A DNA stretch of 64,000 bases from QIAW01 sp035487295 (GTDB lineage: Bacteria; Acidobacteriota; Terriglobia; Terriglobales; Acidobacteriaceae). Position numbers and translations under genes: made by a program. Below the pieces are notes generated by a model, which saw only the letters and a list, made by a program, of their open reading frames with translations, ran no database searches and had not been told where the DNA came from. Where the stretch lies: the NCBI GenBank assembly GCA_035487295.1, contig DATHMH010000023.1, positions 62,001 to 126,000 of the forward strand, written 5' to 3'. Below are positions 33,040 to 41,475 of the stretch, one piece after another (within the stretch, counting starts at the first letter, position 1; the number at the start of each line of letters is the position of its first letter).

Positions 33040-35277
33040 CTATTTCCGAAAGGCGACGTTGATAAACATTTTTTCGCCCTCGACCTCAACCACATTGCAA
33101 AATGTGCGTTTGCCCTGGCGGGCGAAGTCGAGTCCGATGCGGGTGTTGCCCACGCGCAGGTTCCTGATCCTCAGATAATCCAGCCACTCGGGCAATGAAG
33201 GATTCACGATGTTCAATTCTTTGCGATGGGCGCTGGGCCGAATTCCCAAAACCGAACTGAGGATGAGGAACATCGCCCCTGAAGCCCAGGCTTGCGGCGA
33301 GCACGACACCGGATAATGCACCGGCTCATCGAACTGACGGCGCTGGATGCCGCAAAAAAGCTCGGGCAGGCGATAATCGCGGAAGTTGAGCGCCGCCTGA
33401 AATAACGCGGTGAGAATCTGCTGCGCCTGCTCGCGAAATTCATTCAGGGCCATGCCATGGGCGATCAGGGAATTGTCGTGCGGCCACACCGAACCCCGGT
33501 GATAGCTCAGGGGATTGAAGATGCTTTCATCCTGCGACAGCGTGCGCCATCCCCACCCGGAAAACATGTCGGGCTTCATCATCCGCTGCATCACGGCGCG
33601 GGCGCGATCGCGATTGAGGATGCGAGTAAAGAGCAGATGTCCGGCGTTCGAAGAAATCGGGTCTACCGGCTTCTTCTCCGCATCCAGGGCCATGGCGTAA
33701 AAGCCGCGTTGCGGTTGCCAGAAGGCTTTTTCGAAGCGCTTGGCCAGATCGACGGCCTCACGCTTCAACTGGTCTGCCTTCTGCACGTCTCCAAAAGTTC
33801 GCAGCAGCGATGCCATGCGGTACTTGGCGTCATAGACGTAGCCCTGCACCTCGGCCAGGGCGATGGGAGGCTTGGCAACCACGCCGTCGCGATGCATGAT
33901 GGCGTCCCATGAATCCTTCCATCCCTGGTTGACCAGGCCGCGCGGAGAACGCCGGATGTATTCAACAAAGCCGTCGCCGTCAAGGTCTCCGTATTGCTCA
34001 ATCCAATCAAGCGCACGATAGGCTGCCGGCAGCAGTTCGCGCACCAGCTCTTCATCCGCTGTCCACTGGAATGTTTCACTCAGGAGAATGAGGAACAAAG
34101 GGGTGGCATCCACAGAGCCGTAATAGGGGCCAAAAGGCATCTCTCCGGCGCGGGTCATCTCGCCGGTGCGATATTCGTGCAGAATCTTCCCCGGCTGCTC
34201 ATCCTGCCAGTCGTTCATGCGGGCGCCCTGGTAGCGGGCCAGCACGCGCAGCGTATCTACCGCCAGTTGCGGATTCAAACACAGAGACTGGTAGGCGGCA
34301 ATAATCGAGTCGCGCCCGAATATGGTTGCGAACCACGGGATACCGGCGGCAAGAATATGCTGTTCGCCGTCGGGAATTTGCAGGGCGTGAAAATCGCCAA
34401 TGCTGGTTTGCAGGGCCTCATCAAAAACTTCGTTGCTCGACTTGAAGTGGGTCGAGTTCTCTTCCCACACCTGAAAGGCTTCGCGCCGCTTGCGCAGGCT
34501 CGCGTCAAAGTCGGGAAACGTAAAGCTGCGTCTCTTGCGGGATGTCGACTGCCCCACCCGGGGAATCACCGTGACCCGAATCTCTACTTTTTTCAACGGC
34601 GACAGCTTAAGGTTCCACACAGCTTTCTTGTCGCGAATCTCCTCCGGGTTCGGGTCGAGGTGGACCTCAGTCTCGCGGAAGATGTCATCGAGACCGCGAT
34701 AACAAAACGTAATGCAGCCCTCTCTGACCACCGGCCGGTAGTAGTGGCCGGCGCGGTGGCGGGCGCAGCCACGCGCCTGGAAGACATCGACAAAGTCGGC
34801 ATCCAGGGCCAACTCTACGTGGAACTCTATAGGGGTTAAATTGAAATTTTCAAAGGTAAAAGTATCGAATACGGTGACCCCGGAGAGAAGCTGCTCGCGG
34901 CGTATATGCACCGTGTTTTCCGGCAGGTCAAGGGAATCTCGCAGGGTTATGCTTCCCGTGGTCAACTCGATGCGCGAAACAAAAGTTTTTTCTGTGCTCG
35001 AGCTGAGCACGACCGTGCGAAAGCCACCGATCCGCAGCTCAAGCTGGCTGAGAAAGCGGGTGTCATCGTGAAAGAGCCCGACGTCGGGCGCTCCCGCCGG
35101 AGTAATGTCGCCGGCGACAGTGGTAGAAATAAAAGTCTTGCCATCAATCAACGTGAGATTGTTCAGCTTACGGGGTTCAACCGTCTGGTAGGCAAGGCGC
35201 GGCTCGACGTGGGGACAGGGAATCTCTTCCAATGGCTCCTCATCGCCTCTATAAAAGATCTCGGACAACGTGCTCAT
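33040..35277 (-). CDS. Amylo-alpha-1,6-glucosidase / glycogen-debranching-type enzyme
   Basis: 745 residues, no signal peptide. The N-terminal beta domain (about 30-260) begins LNNLTLIDGKTFISTT and includes GLFHDDTRFLSQLELRI, typical of the GDE_N_bis domain. The C-terminal (alpha/alpha)6 barrel (about 280-720) contains IPWFATIFGRDSIIAA, the YGSVDATPLFLILL block, GLVNQGWKDSWDAI and SVWPHDNSLIAHGM, with acidic residues in the usual catalytic places. These proteins trim alpha-1,6-linked glucose or related branched glucans. Its start overlaps the stop of the GT4 gene (ATGA), so it belongs to the glycosyltransferase cluster. Substrate is more likely the product of that cluster than bulk glycogen, but this is inference. 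Confidence 0.87.
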   Translation of the reverse strand: MSTLSEIFYRGDEEPLEEIPCPHVEPRLAYQTVEPRKLNNLTLIDGKTFISTTVAGDITPAGAPDVGLFHDDTRFLSQLELRIGGFRTVVLSSSTEKTFVSRIELTTGSITLRDSLDLPENTVHIRREQLLSGVTVFDTFTFENFNLTPIEFHVELALDADFVDVFQARGCARHRAGHYYRPVVREGCITFCYRGLDDIFRETEVHLDPNPEEIRDKKAVWNLKLSPLKKVEIRVTVIPRVGQSTSRKRRSFTFPDFDASLRKRREAFQVWEENSTHFKSSNEVFDEALQTSIGDFHALQIPDGEQHILAAGIPWFATIFGRDSIIAAYQSLCLNPQLAVDTLRVLARYQGARMNDWQDEQPGKILHEYRTGEMTRAGEMPFGPYYGSVDATPLFLILLSETFQWTADEELVRELLPAAYRALDWIEQYGDLDGDGFVEYIRRSPRGLVNQGWKDSWDAIMHRDGVVAKPPIALAEVQGYVYDAKYRMASLLRTFGDVQKADQLKREAVDLAKRFEKAFWQPQRGFYAMALDAEKKPVDPISSNAGHLLFTRILNRDRARAVMQRMMKPDMFSGWGWRTLSQDESIFNPLSYHRGSVWPHDNSLIAHGMALNEFREQAQQILTALFQAALNFRDYRLPELFCGIQRRQFDEPVHYPVSCSPQAWASGAMFLILSSVLGIRPSAHRKELNIVNPSLPEWLDYLRIRNLRVGNTRIGLDFARQGKRTFCNVVEVEGEKMFINVAFRK

Positions 35278-36332
35278 GCGACGGCTCTTGGCTCAATTTC
35301 GCTTTCAGAATCCTGCGGTCGGCTCAACACCTCTTCAAACAAATCAAGGTACCTGCCGACCATGACGTCAAGACTGAAGTTTTGTTCCATGTAGGCGCGC
35401 ACCTGCGCGGGGTTGAATTTCAGCTCGCGCGCATAACCCGCCAGCTCTTCCACAGAATGGCCGACATGGCCGGAAATTCCATCACGAACAACTTCGGGCA
35501 CCGAACCGCCCGGAAAAGCCAGCACAGGAGTGCCGCACGCCATTGCCTCGATCATGACCAGGCCAAAAGGTTCATTCCACTGAATAGGAAACAACAGTGC
35601 CAAAGCGCCCCCCAGCAGCTTGTTTTTTGCTTCCAAGTCAACTTCACCAATGAATTCGATAAATTTTCCATCCACATGAGGCGCTATTTCACGATCAAAA
35701 TAATCTTTGAATACCGGCTGCACCTCTCCGGCGATTTTCAGGGGGATGCCGCTTTTTTGGGCAATTGCAATCGCCAAGTGCGTTCCCTTCATGGGCGCAA
35801 TGCGGCCAAGAAACGCCAGGTACCCGCGAGGGGCTTCAGAGAGCCGATAGCTTGCCATATCAATGCCGTGATGGATGGTGCGCATGCGCTGCATGGTTTC
35901 ACAACGGCGTTGAAAATCGCTGATGCTGACGAATTCTACTTTGGAGCAGTAGGCGTACAACTGGCTCAGCTCCGGCACATGGGGATGATGAAGGGTCGCC
36001 ACTACGGGCACGGGCGAAAATCGCGAGCACAGGACGCCTGGAACGTTGTTGACCTGGATCAAATCGCTGGATTCAATGGCGTCGCGCACAGACCACATTG
36101 TGTGATTATAGTCCGTCAGGTTATCGAAGATTTCGCCCTGAATCGGCCATTGTGCCTTGGCATATAACCAACGGGTTTCAACATCGATGGTAGATTCCCC
36201 GTTGCTGTACACAACCACGTCCATCCCGCGGGCCTTCAATCCTTCCGCCAGATGCCCAATGAACAACTCTGTTCCTCCATAGACCTTAGGAGGCACGGGA
36301 ATAAAAGGCGGTGCGACAAGGGCAATTCTCAA
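35274..36332 (-). CDS. Glycosyltransferase family 4 protein
   Basis: 352 residues, GT-B fold. N-terminal PPFIPVPPKVYGGTELFIGHL is the acceptor-side start common in GT4 enzymes. The donor-binding domain shows YLAFLGRIAPMKGTH and the EX7E-like block EPFGLVMIEAMACGTPVLAF. There is no signal or membrane segment. It would transfer a sugar from a nucleotide donor with retention of configuration. It overlaps the debranching-enzyme gene by 4 nt; the CgeB-like gene lies 43 nt upstream. Confidence 0.9.
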   Translation of the reverse strand: MRIALVAPPFIPVPPKVYGGTELFIGHLAEGLKARGMDVVVYSNGESTIDVETRWLYAKAQWPIQGEIFDNLTDYNHTMWSVRDAIESSDLIQVNNVPGVLCSRFSPVPVVATLHHPHVPELSQLYAYCSKVEFVSISDFQRRCETMQRMRTIHHGIDMASYRLSEAPRGYLAFLGRIAPMKGTHLAIAIAQKSGIPLKIAGEVQPVFKDYFDREIAPHVDGKFIEFIGEVDLEAKNKLLGGALALLFPIQWNEPFGLVMIEAMACGTPVLAFPGGSVPEVVRDGISGHVGHSVEELAGYARELKFNPAQVRAYMEQNFSLDVMVGRYLDLFEEVLSRPQDSESEIEPRAVA

Positions 36333-36375
36333 CGGACGCTCCTCAATGTTTCGCTGGAACTCTATTCAGCGTAAT

Positions 36376-37515
36376 TTACAATTCTCTGGTTTTTAGGATG
36401 CTGAGATCTAACTGGACGTTGGTTAGGTCAGGTACACGGCATTTGCGGGCTGCGGCCACATGGCTCTCAAATTCCAGCGCTCTTTGTTGGTTGGTATGAC
36501 TTGCCAGCACACGCGCCTGTGCTCGTTCTCCTATTTCCCGCAACTCACGTTCGGAATAGTCGCGCATGTAGCGCAACACGTCATCTGTGCCGGATGGAAT
36601 CAGGATCTCTGTCCCGGGCACGAAAAAATTTTCCAGCCCCGGCCAGTTGTCGGAAACGATGGCCGCCCCGCAGGCCGCGGCCTCAAACAGGCGCACGGAA
36701 GGCGAATAGCCGGCCATGACCATATCGCGCCGGGTCACATTCAGCGTCAGACGGGAAGAGGAATACAGATGAGGATGCCAGCAGGGGTTGAGATGAATAA
36801 CTCGTTCCACATTCTCAGGCCACTCGATGCTCGCAGGATATTGCGGCCCAGCCACGATAAATCTTTGCTGTCCCGAACGGCGCGCGGGTTCACACAGAAA
36901 TTCCTCGATCTTGGGTTGGCGGTCAGGGGCATAGGTTCCCATATAGCTCATTGCGCACGCGTATTCCTTACTGACGGCAAAGCGGCGATACTGATTCGGA
37001 TCGAAGGAGCAATACAGGGCGACAGCGCGTTGCGCTCCGAATTCTCTCTCAATTTCCGCTAACAGGGGCCCGCCGGTGAAGCTGAAGTAGATATCAAAGC
37101 CGGGAATCTGGTCGGCGCGCAGATAGGATGTCCCGCCTCGAGAGCGCAGTTGCGCGATGGTTATGGGTGTATCGATGTCATAGAAGACTTTGACCGCGGC
37201 GGAATCCGCGACCCGGTCAATAGCTTCGATTCCCTCGGGAAAATACGAGCCGACGACAGCCACCTCCGCGTCTCTCAACTCGCGATGAACGCGCGGCAAA
37301 ACCTCCCCCCACTCTTCGTAGAGAACCACCTGGCAGCACTCCGGCTCGGGAAGATCGCGGTTCGAGGCGTACCACTCCACGTTGTGTTCAAAAAACGTGA
37401 TCCTGTGGCCGCGCTCAGCCAGGGCGCGCGCCAGGGCGCGATACGTGGTTCCGTGGCCATTTCCCCAGGAAGAGGTGATAGTAAGGCCAAAGATTACAAT
37501 TTTCACTTTAACCAC
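36376..37515 (-). CDS. CgeB-like glycosyltransferase
   Basis: 379 residues. The N-terminus (KIVIFGLTITSSWGNGHGTT) and the central MSYMGTYAPDRQPKIEEF block, then LNVTRRDMVMAGYSPSVRLFEAAACGAAIVSDNW and FFVPGTEILI, match the CgeB/DUF3880 glycosyltransferase group, related to proteins linked to spore-coat maturation in Bacillus. A GT-B fold is expected. Starts six bases after the stop of the neighbouring GT4 gene. Donor and acceptor are unknown. Confidence 0.85.
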   Translation of the reverse strand: MVKVKIVIFGLTITSSWGNGHGTTYRALARALAERGHRITFFEHNVEWYASNRDLPEPECCQVVLYEEWGEVLPRVHRELRDAEVAVVGSYFPEGIEAIDRVADSAAVKVFYDIDTPITIAQLRSRGGTSYLRADQIPGFDIYFSFTGGPLLAEIEREFGAQRAVALYCSFDPNQYRRFAVSKEYACAMSYMGTYAPDRQPKIEEFLCEPARRSGQQRFIVAGPQYPASIEWPENVERVIHLNPCWHPHLYSSSRLTLNVTRRDMVMAGYSPSVRLFEAAACGAAIVSDNWPGLENFFVPGTEILIPSGTDDVLRYMRDYSERELREIGERAQARVLASHTNQQRALEFESHVAAARKCRVPDLTNVQLDLSILKTREL

Positions 37516-37521
37516 CTCACT

Positions 37522-38634
37522 CTATGCCACCGCCGATCGTGTGCCCAGCAATGCGTGGTAGAGAGTCAAATAATCTTCAGCCATGCGTTCGGCGTTATAC
37601 CGCTGCAAGGCGCGCTTGTAGGCGCGATTGGCATATTCGATGCGCATGCCCACGTCTGTCATCAGTTTTCGAATTACTTTCATCAGACTGGCTCCGTCAT
37701 CGCGCTGGAAATAAACCGCGTCCCCGCCCCACAATTCACGAAAGCTGGCGATATCGTTGGCGACGATGGCGCAACGTGAAAGCGCAGCCTCAACCGGCGC
37801 CAGGCCAAAGGGCTCATAACGCGAGGTTGCCGCATAGACCGCTGCCCTGCCATAGAGTTGGCGCAATTGCGATTCAGATTGACTGCCTTTGAAATGAACA
37901 TTGGAGAGGACAGCCCTTCCCGGCAGAGCTCCCGCGCGTAAAGCGGCGTCGGGATGGTGATCGGAACCAGCAATATCAATCTGCACCGAAGGATTTTGCC
38001 GGCATAACAAAGTAACCTGCTTGCCCGAGTCCCACACACGTCCAACAGTCAGCACCCTGCGTTCCTTCGTCATGTGAGGATTGAAGCTATTGGGGCTACG
38101 TCCGTTATAAATCACAGCCGTGTGTTTCGGTTTTCCGTACAGTGCGATCAGGGAATCGAGCATCCATCGCGAAGGCGCCACAACCGTATTGGCATGCTGA
38201 ATGCCCCTGGCCAGCATCCCGCGGTACCATTCCAGCCATTTCGTTGTCGGAGGCTCGTGCTGATGAACAGCGAGCCACCAGCTCACAACATCGCTATGGG
38301 CAACCACGACACGCGGCAATTCAGCAGGAATCGCGCCGTAGAAATACTGGTTGAAATGCAGCAAGTCAGGGCGCACATCGCGAATGATACCCTGCAGAAA
38401 TTGCTGGGAGGCTTCCATATCGCGTTCGACATCGTGCATCCATTCCAGGGCAAATGCAGTTGCGCGGAAGTCAAAGTTCGGCAATCCTTCCATCCACAGC
38501 GTCTGCTCCGGGCTGGGCATCTCGCCCAGGCTCACCAGTGTGACCCGCACGCCCCGGCGCACCAGAGCTGTGACCAGCTCCTGAGCGTATGTCCAGACGC
38601 CGCCAACCGTATCCGCTGTCATTAAGACATGCAT
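37522..38634 (-). CDS. Glycosyltransferase family 4 protein
   Basis: 370 residues, GT-B fold. N-terminus MHVLMTADTVGGVWTYAQEL is typical. Donor-site blocks are VLTVGRVWDSGKQVTLL, SRYEPFGLAPVEAALSRCAIVA and the conserved RAYKRALQRYNAERMAEDY tail. Located between the glycosidase-like gene (10 nt) and the CgeB-like gene (6 nt). Three glycosyltransferases in a row suggest stepwise assembly of an oligosaccharide. Confidence 0.9.
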   Translation of the reverse strand: MHVLMTADTVGGVWTYAQELVTALVRRGVRVTLVSLGEMPSPEQTLWMEGLPNFDFRATAFALEWMHDVERDMEASQQFLQGIIRDVRPDLLHFNQYFYGAIPAELPRVVVAHSDVVSWWLAVHQHEPPTTKWLEWYRGMLARGIQHANTVVAPSRWMLDSLIALYGKPKHTAVIYNGRSPNSFNPHMTKERRVLTVGRVWDSGKQVTLLCRQNPSVQIDIAGSDHHPDAALRAGALPGRAVLSNVHFKGSQSESQLRQLYGRAAVYAATSRYEPFGLAPVEAALSRCAIVANDIASFRELWGGDAVYFQRDDGASLMKVIRKLMTDVGMRIEYANRAYKRALQRYNAERMAEDYLTLYHALLGTRSAVA

Positions 38635-38644
38635 AAGAAATTAT

Positions 38645-39583
38645 TCAAGCATTGTGTTCAACAATTTTTCGCTCTAACTCAGACGACAGCGCCGCCTGGC
38701 GAGTGCGAGACGCATACCGCTCCACTGCCCAGACCGCGAACTCCGCAAAATCCTCAGGCGATTTCGGTGGACTGGTGTAGTGAGGCGCCACGCCCAGATG
38801 TTCCGGCGTAAAGCATAAAGTCATCGTGGTTTCAAATTCTTCCAGTCCTGCCATCTGCCGGTCAAACCACGCCTGCGCCTGCGGACGAAAATAATCTGCC
38901 CAGCTTACCCCTGTTCGCAAATAACGAACGTTGAGCTTGCGCAGCCAGGCAACTCCTAATTCGAAACGTGGATCCTCGAAGTGGAACCATTGGCAGATTC
39001 CCATGCCCTCGGGAAAATGTTCCGCCGCCGGCTTGGGGGTGCCATCTTCGCGGATCAATCCCATGTAATAGTGCCGATAGTAGGCGCTTCCCTCAGCTTC
39101 TTTGTGGCGTGTGGTCGCGGCCCATGTGGCGGGCAGGTCAAAGAGGCTGTACCAATGGACCCGTTCCACAATGGGCAGCAATAGTTCAGCGGTCTTTTGC
39201 AGACCGAAGACCTGAACTTCTTCGGCGCCAAAAGACGATGCTCCTGCCTCGGAAACCCATACGGGAAGCCCGGTCACCGCGCGAATCTCCGCGATCTTCC
39301 TGGGCCACTCCTCTATTTTCCAATGGTTCCAATCCAGGGGGAATCCGTGCACCGCAACCACATCCACAGCATCCAACACGCCGTGGGAAGCCAGCAGTTG
39401 AATGAAATGCGGATCAATCGGTGAAATTCCGCCCAGCGCAATCGTCAATGCAGGATTGACCCTGCGGATCGCTTTGGCTGCCGCAATGGCCATGGCGGCA
39501 AACATCTTCCATTCAGGATCGATCTTGAAATCCCAATGCGAAAGATTATTCGGTTCGTTCCACAACATTACCGCTTCCACCAT
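38645..39583 (-). CDS. Beta-xylosidase-like TIM-barrel glycosidase with rearranged halves
   Basis: 312 residues, no signal peptide. Residues 1-190 hold the catalytic strands: WNEPNNLSHWDF with the candidate acid/base Glu10, and VWVSEAGASSFG with the candidate nucleophile Glu112, plus HWYSLFDLP and EGSAYYRHYYMGL. Residues 195-290 (VAWLRKLNVRYLRTGVSWAD, then AWFDRQMAGLEEF and LCFTPEHLG) look like the first strands of a GH barrel, which normally come before the WNEPN block. The order is therefore that of a circular permutation. The start codon lies nearly at the WNEP strand. Placed in the middle of the glycosyltransferase cluster, it may be a transglycosidase or trimming enzyme. Confidence 0.7.
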   Translation of the reverse strand: MVEAVMLWNEPNNLSHWDFKIDPEWKMFAAMAIAAAKAIRRVNPALTIALGGISPIDPHFIQLLASHGVLDAVDVVAVHGFPLDWNHWKIEEWPRKIAEIRAVTGLPVWVSEAGASSFGAEEVQVFGLQKTAELLLPIVERVHWYSLFDLPATWAATTRHKEAEGSAYYRHYYMGLIREDGTPKPAAEHFPEGMGICQWFHFEDPRFELGVAWLRKLNVRYLRTGVSWADYFRPQAQAWFDRQMAGLEEFETTMTLCFTPEHLGVAPHYTSPPKSPEDFAEFAVWAVERYASRTRQAALSSELERKIVEHNA

Positions 39584-39617
39584 GCTGCACCTTGCATTTT
39601 TAGATTAGGAATTCTCT

Positions 39618-40421
39618 CTACAGTGTGCCCGCCAGCTCTGCATCCAGAATGTACTGGCCATTCCGCAGCACGTTCTTGGGTTGGCAAATCCAGATTTCTG
39701 TTTCCGGATGAGCGACGATCTCAAGTCCGGAGCTGCGCAACATTGCCTCTGCCGCAGAGCTGTTGGGTATCCACCAGTTGGTGGGGTCTTCGGCATAGCT
39801 GTTTTCAATGAAATATGCGCGCGGAAAATCCGGGTCGGAAAAAATGCTCTTTTCCCAGAAATTGTAGTTTTCCTCCCATGAGCGCGCTTCTTCCGAGCCC
39901 CGAATCATGGTCTGGAAAACCAGCGTTCTTTTTACCTTCTTGATAATCCTGTCGAGCGCGTAGAGGGGATAACGCAAGTGATAAAAAATTCCCATGAAGA
40001 GCACGTAATCAAACTGTCCTGGAATGGAATCGGCCTCATAGACCGAGAGCTTTTTGAATTCAATCTCAAGGCCGAGCACGTCAGCCGCAAATCTTGCCTG
40101 GTTCAAATAGCGGTCATCCACGTCCACGCCTACCACCCGTCCCGCACCGCGGCGCTTCATTTCCAGGGAGTAGAAGCCGGCGTTGCAGCCCAAATCCAGG
40201 ACGGAAGCGCCATCCAGGTCCTCGGGAATGATCGACGACAGGTGCTTCCACTTGATGTTGGGGAAATCGCCCAGGAAGTGATGGGGAGCCGTCCACACTC
40301 CATCAAGGTTGATGTTGTGAAACCATTCTCCCAGTTCGCCAATTTTGCGCTCTATTTCTCTTTGCTCCAGAGTCTTGGAGAGAGAGTCCGTATTTTGATT
40401 TATCATCCCGGTAATGGACAT
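39618..40421 (-). CDS. SAM-dependent methyltransferase (TIGR04290-like)
   Basis: 267 residues. An N-terminal region (KIGELGEWFHNINLDGVWTAPHHFLGDFP) precedes a Rossmann methyltransferase domain with VLDLGCNAGFYSLEM (about 74-88), GVDVDDRYLNQARFA and the DYVLFMGIFYHLRYP strand-4 block. It resembles the TIGR04290 group, which I recall occurring next to glycosyltransferase genes, and shares the FYHLRYP block with CmoB-type enzymes. First gene of the carbohydrate cluster; 34 nt ahead of the glycosidase-like gene. It probably methylates a sugar or glycan intermediate. Confidence 0.82.
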   Translation of the reverse strand: MSITGMINQNTDSLSKTLEQREIERKIGELGEWFHNINLDGVWTAPHHFLGDFPNIKWKHLSSIIPEDLDGASVLDLGCNAGFYSLEMKRRGAGRVVGVDVDDRYLNQARFAADVLGLEIEFKKLSVYEADSIPGQFDYVLFMGIFYHLRYPLYALDRIIKKVKRTLVFQTMIRGSEEARSWEENYNFWEKSIFSDPDFPRAYFIENSYAEDPTNWWIPNSSAAEAMLRSSGLEIVAHPETEIWICQPKNVLRNGQYILDAELAGTL

Positions 40422-40629
40422 CGCAACAGTTCTTTTATCCTTGTTGATCCTTGTTTCAACCTAAGATGCCACTCCACTCCGGGCATTGCTCGGGCATCTC
40501 CATAAATGCGAAGGGAGAATGACGACTGGCAGCGAGACGAAGGGACAGCGGTTCAAGCCCGCATCAGCTTCCACGCGCTCAAACGCGAACAGGGTTGCGC
40601 ACATTCAGCAAACTCAACTGCCCAGGGTT

Positions 40630-40779
40630 CTAAACGACTGTGCGCCGGCCCGTGAGCAGGTTAATGACCGCAATCACCAGGGCGACGACCAGCAACAGAT
40701 GAATCAAGCCGCCGGCAACGTGAAATCCCCAACCTAAGAGCCAGAGAATAAGAAGTATTACGAAAATAGTCCAAAGCAT
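40630..40779 (-). CDS. Lmo0937-type small membrane protein
   Basis: 49 residues: MLWTIFVILLILWLLGWG, a short GGLIH turn and LLLVVALVIAVINLLTG, ending RRTVV. Two transmembrane segments with a positively charged tail match the widespread lmo0937 family of tiny membrane proteins of unknown function, often stress-induced. GAGGTGAAGC gives a good ribosome-binding site. Monocistronic; the flanking 208 and 134 bp show nothing else. Confidence 0.85.
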   Translation of the reverse strand: MLWTIFVILLILWLLGWGFHVAGGLIHLLLVVALVIAVINLLTGRRTVV

Positions 40780-40913
40780 GCTTCACCTCGGCCATTCGAC
40801 AAATGGCTATGCAAACTAAGAGGCTGGACGGGAATTCAGAGTTGTCTATTCAGTAAATGGAAATTGTGCCGGTTACGATGAACAGATAAACCTTAGGGCC
40901 GGGAAAGGAACTT

Positions 40914-41468
40914 TCAAGATACCGGGGCGCCTACATTCTCCTTCTTAGGTGCTCTTCGCAATTTTCCGCCATCAGGATCAAGCCTTGCCCGCAAGGCCAG
41001 GGCAAGCTGATAGATGTCTTGTACTTTGGCCTGGGCCGTTTTGGGAATGTCAGGAGTCTCAAGCGCGAGTTGCGAGGAAAGCAGGATACCGGTGACCGTA
41101 TCTTTCACCTCGCCGCGCAGAATGCTTTCGGCCGCCTGCATGGCCTGGAATTGCTCTCTCTGGTGCCGATGTAAGGCCATGCGAACTTCGCGCGTAATGC
41201 GCTCCATGCCGCTGATGGCAAAATTGATGAATACGGGGATGGCGGTCTCCATGGAATCGAGGAACTCTTGTGCGCTGATAGGTTCGGCATCCAGCATGCC
41301 TTCATCCATGACCACAACCGTGATCCTTCCCTGGAACTGTTCTTTTTCCCCTTCCTTTGCCGGAGCCTGGCGCGTGCTCTTAATTACCTGCACCTGCTCG
41401 CCCGTCGCCTTCTGCAAGGCAGTGGCGCATTCCTCGCCGCGCTCACACGTTGTCACTAATAGAATCAT
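40914..41468 (-). CDS. Unrecognised signalling-like protein downstream of the NtrC-type regulator
   Basis: 184 residues from the ATG at 41468, with GAGGAAGCC before it and 7 nt after the regulator's stop. A longer frame to 41681 would only overlap the regulator. Residues 1-70 (MILLVTTCERG, ITVVVMDEGMLDA) look like a weak receiver-type alpha/beta fold without the usual phospho-acceptor context. Residues 115-170 (MQAAESILRGEVKDTVTGIL then LSSQLALETP and QDIYQLALALRARL) resemble the dimerisation helices of a histidine kinase, but the acceptor histidine is absent. The function is unknown; the context suggests it modulates the regulator. Confidence 0.6.
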   Translation of the reverse strand: MILLVTTCERGEECATALQKATGEQVQVIKSTRQAPAKEGEKEQFQGRITVVVMDEGMLDAEPISAQEFLDSMETAIPVFINFAISGMERITREVRMALHRHQREQFQAMQAAESILRGEVKDTVTGILLSSQLALETPDIPKTAQAKVQDIYQLALALRARLDPDGGKLRRAPKKENVGAPVS

Positions 41469-41475
41469 GGCTTCC

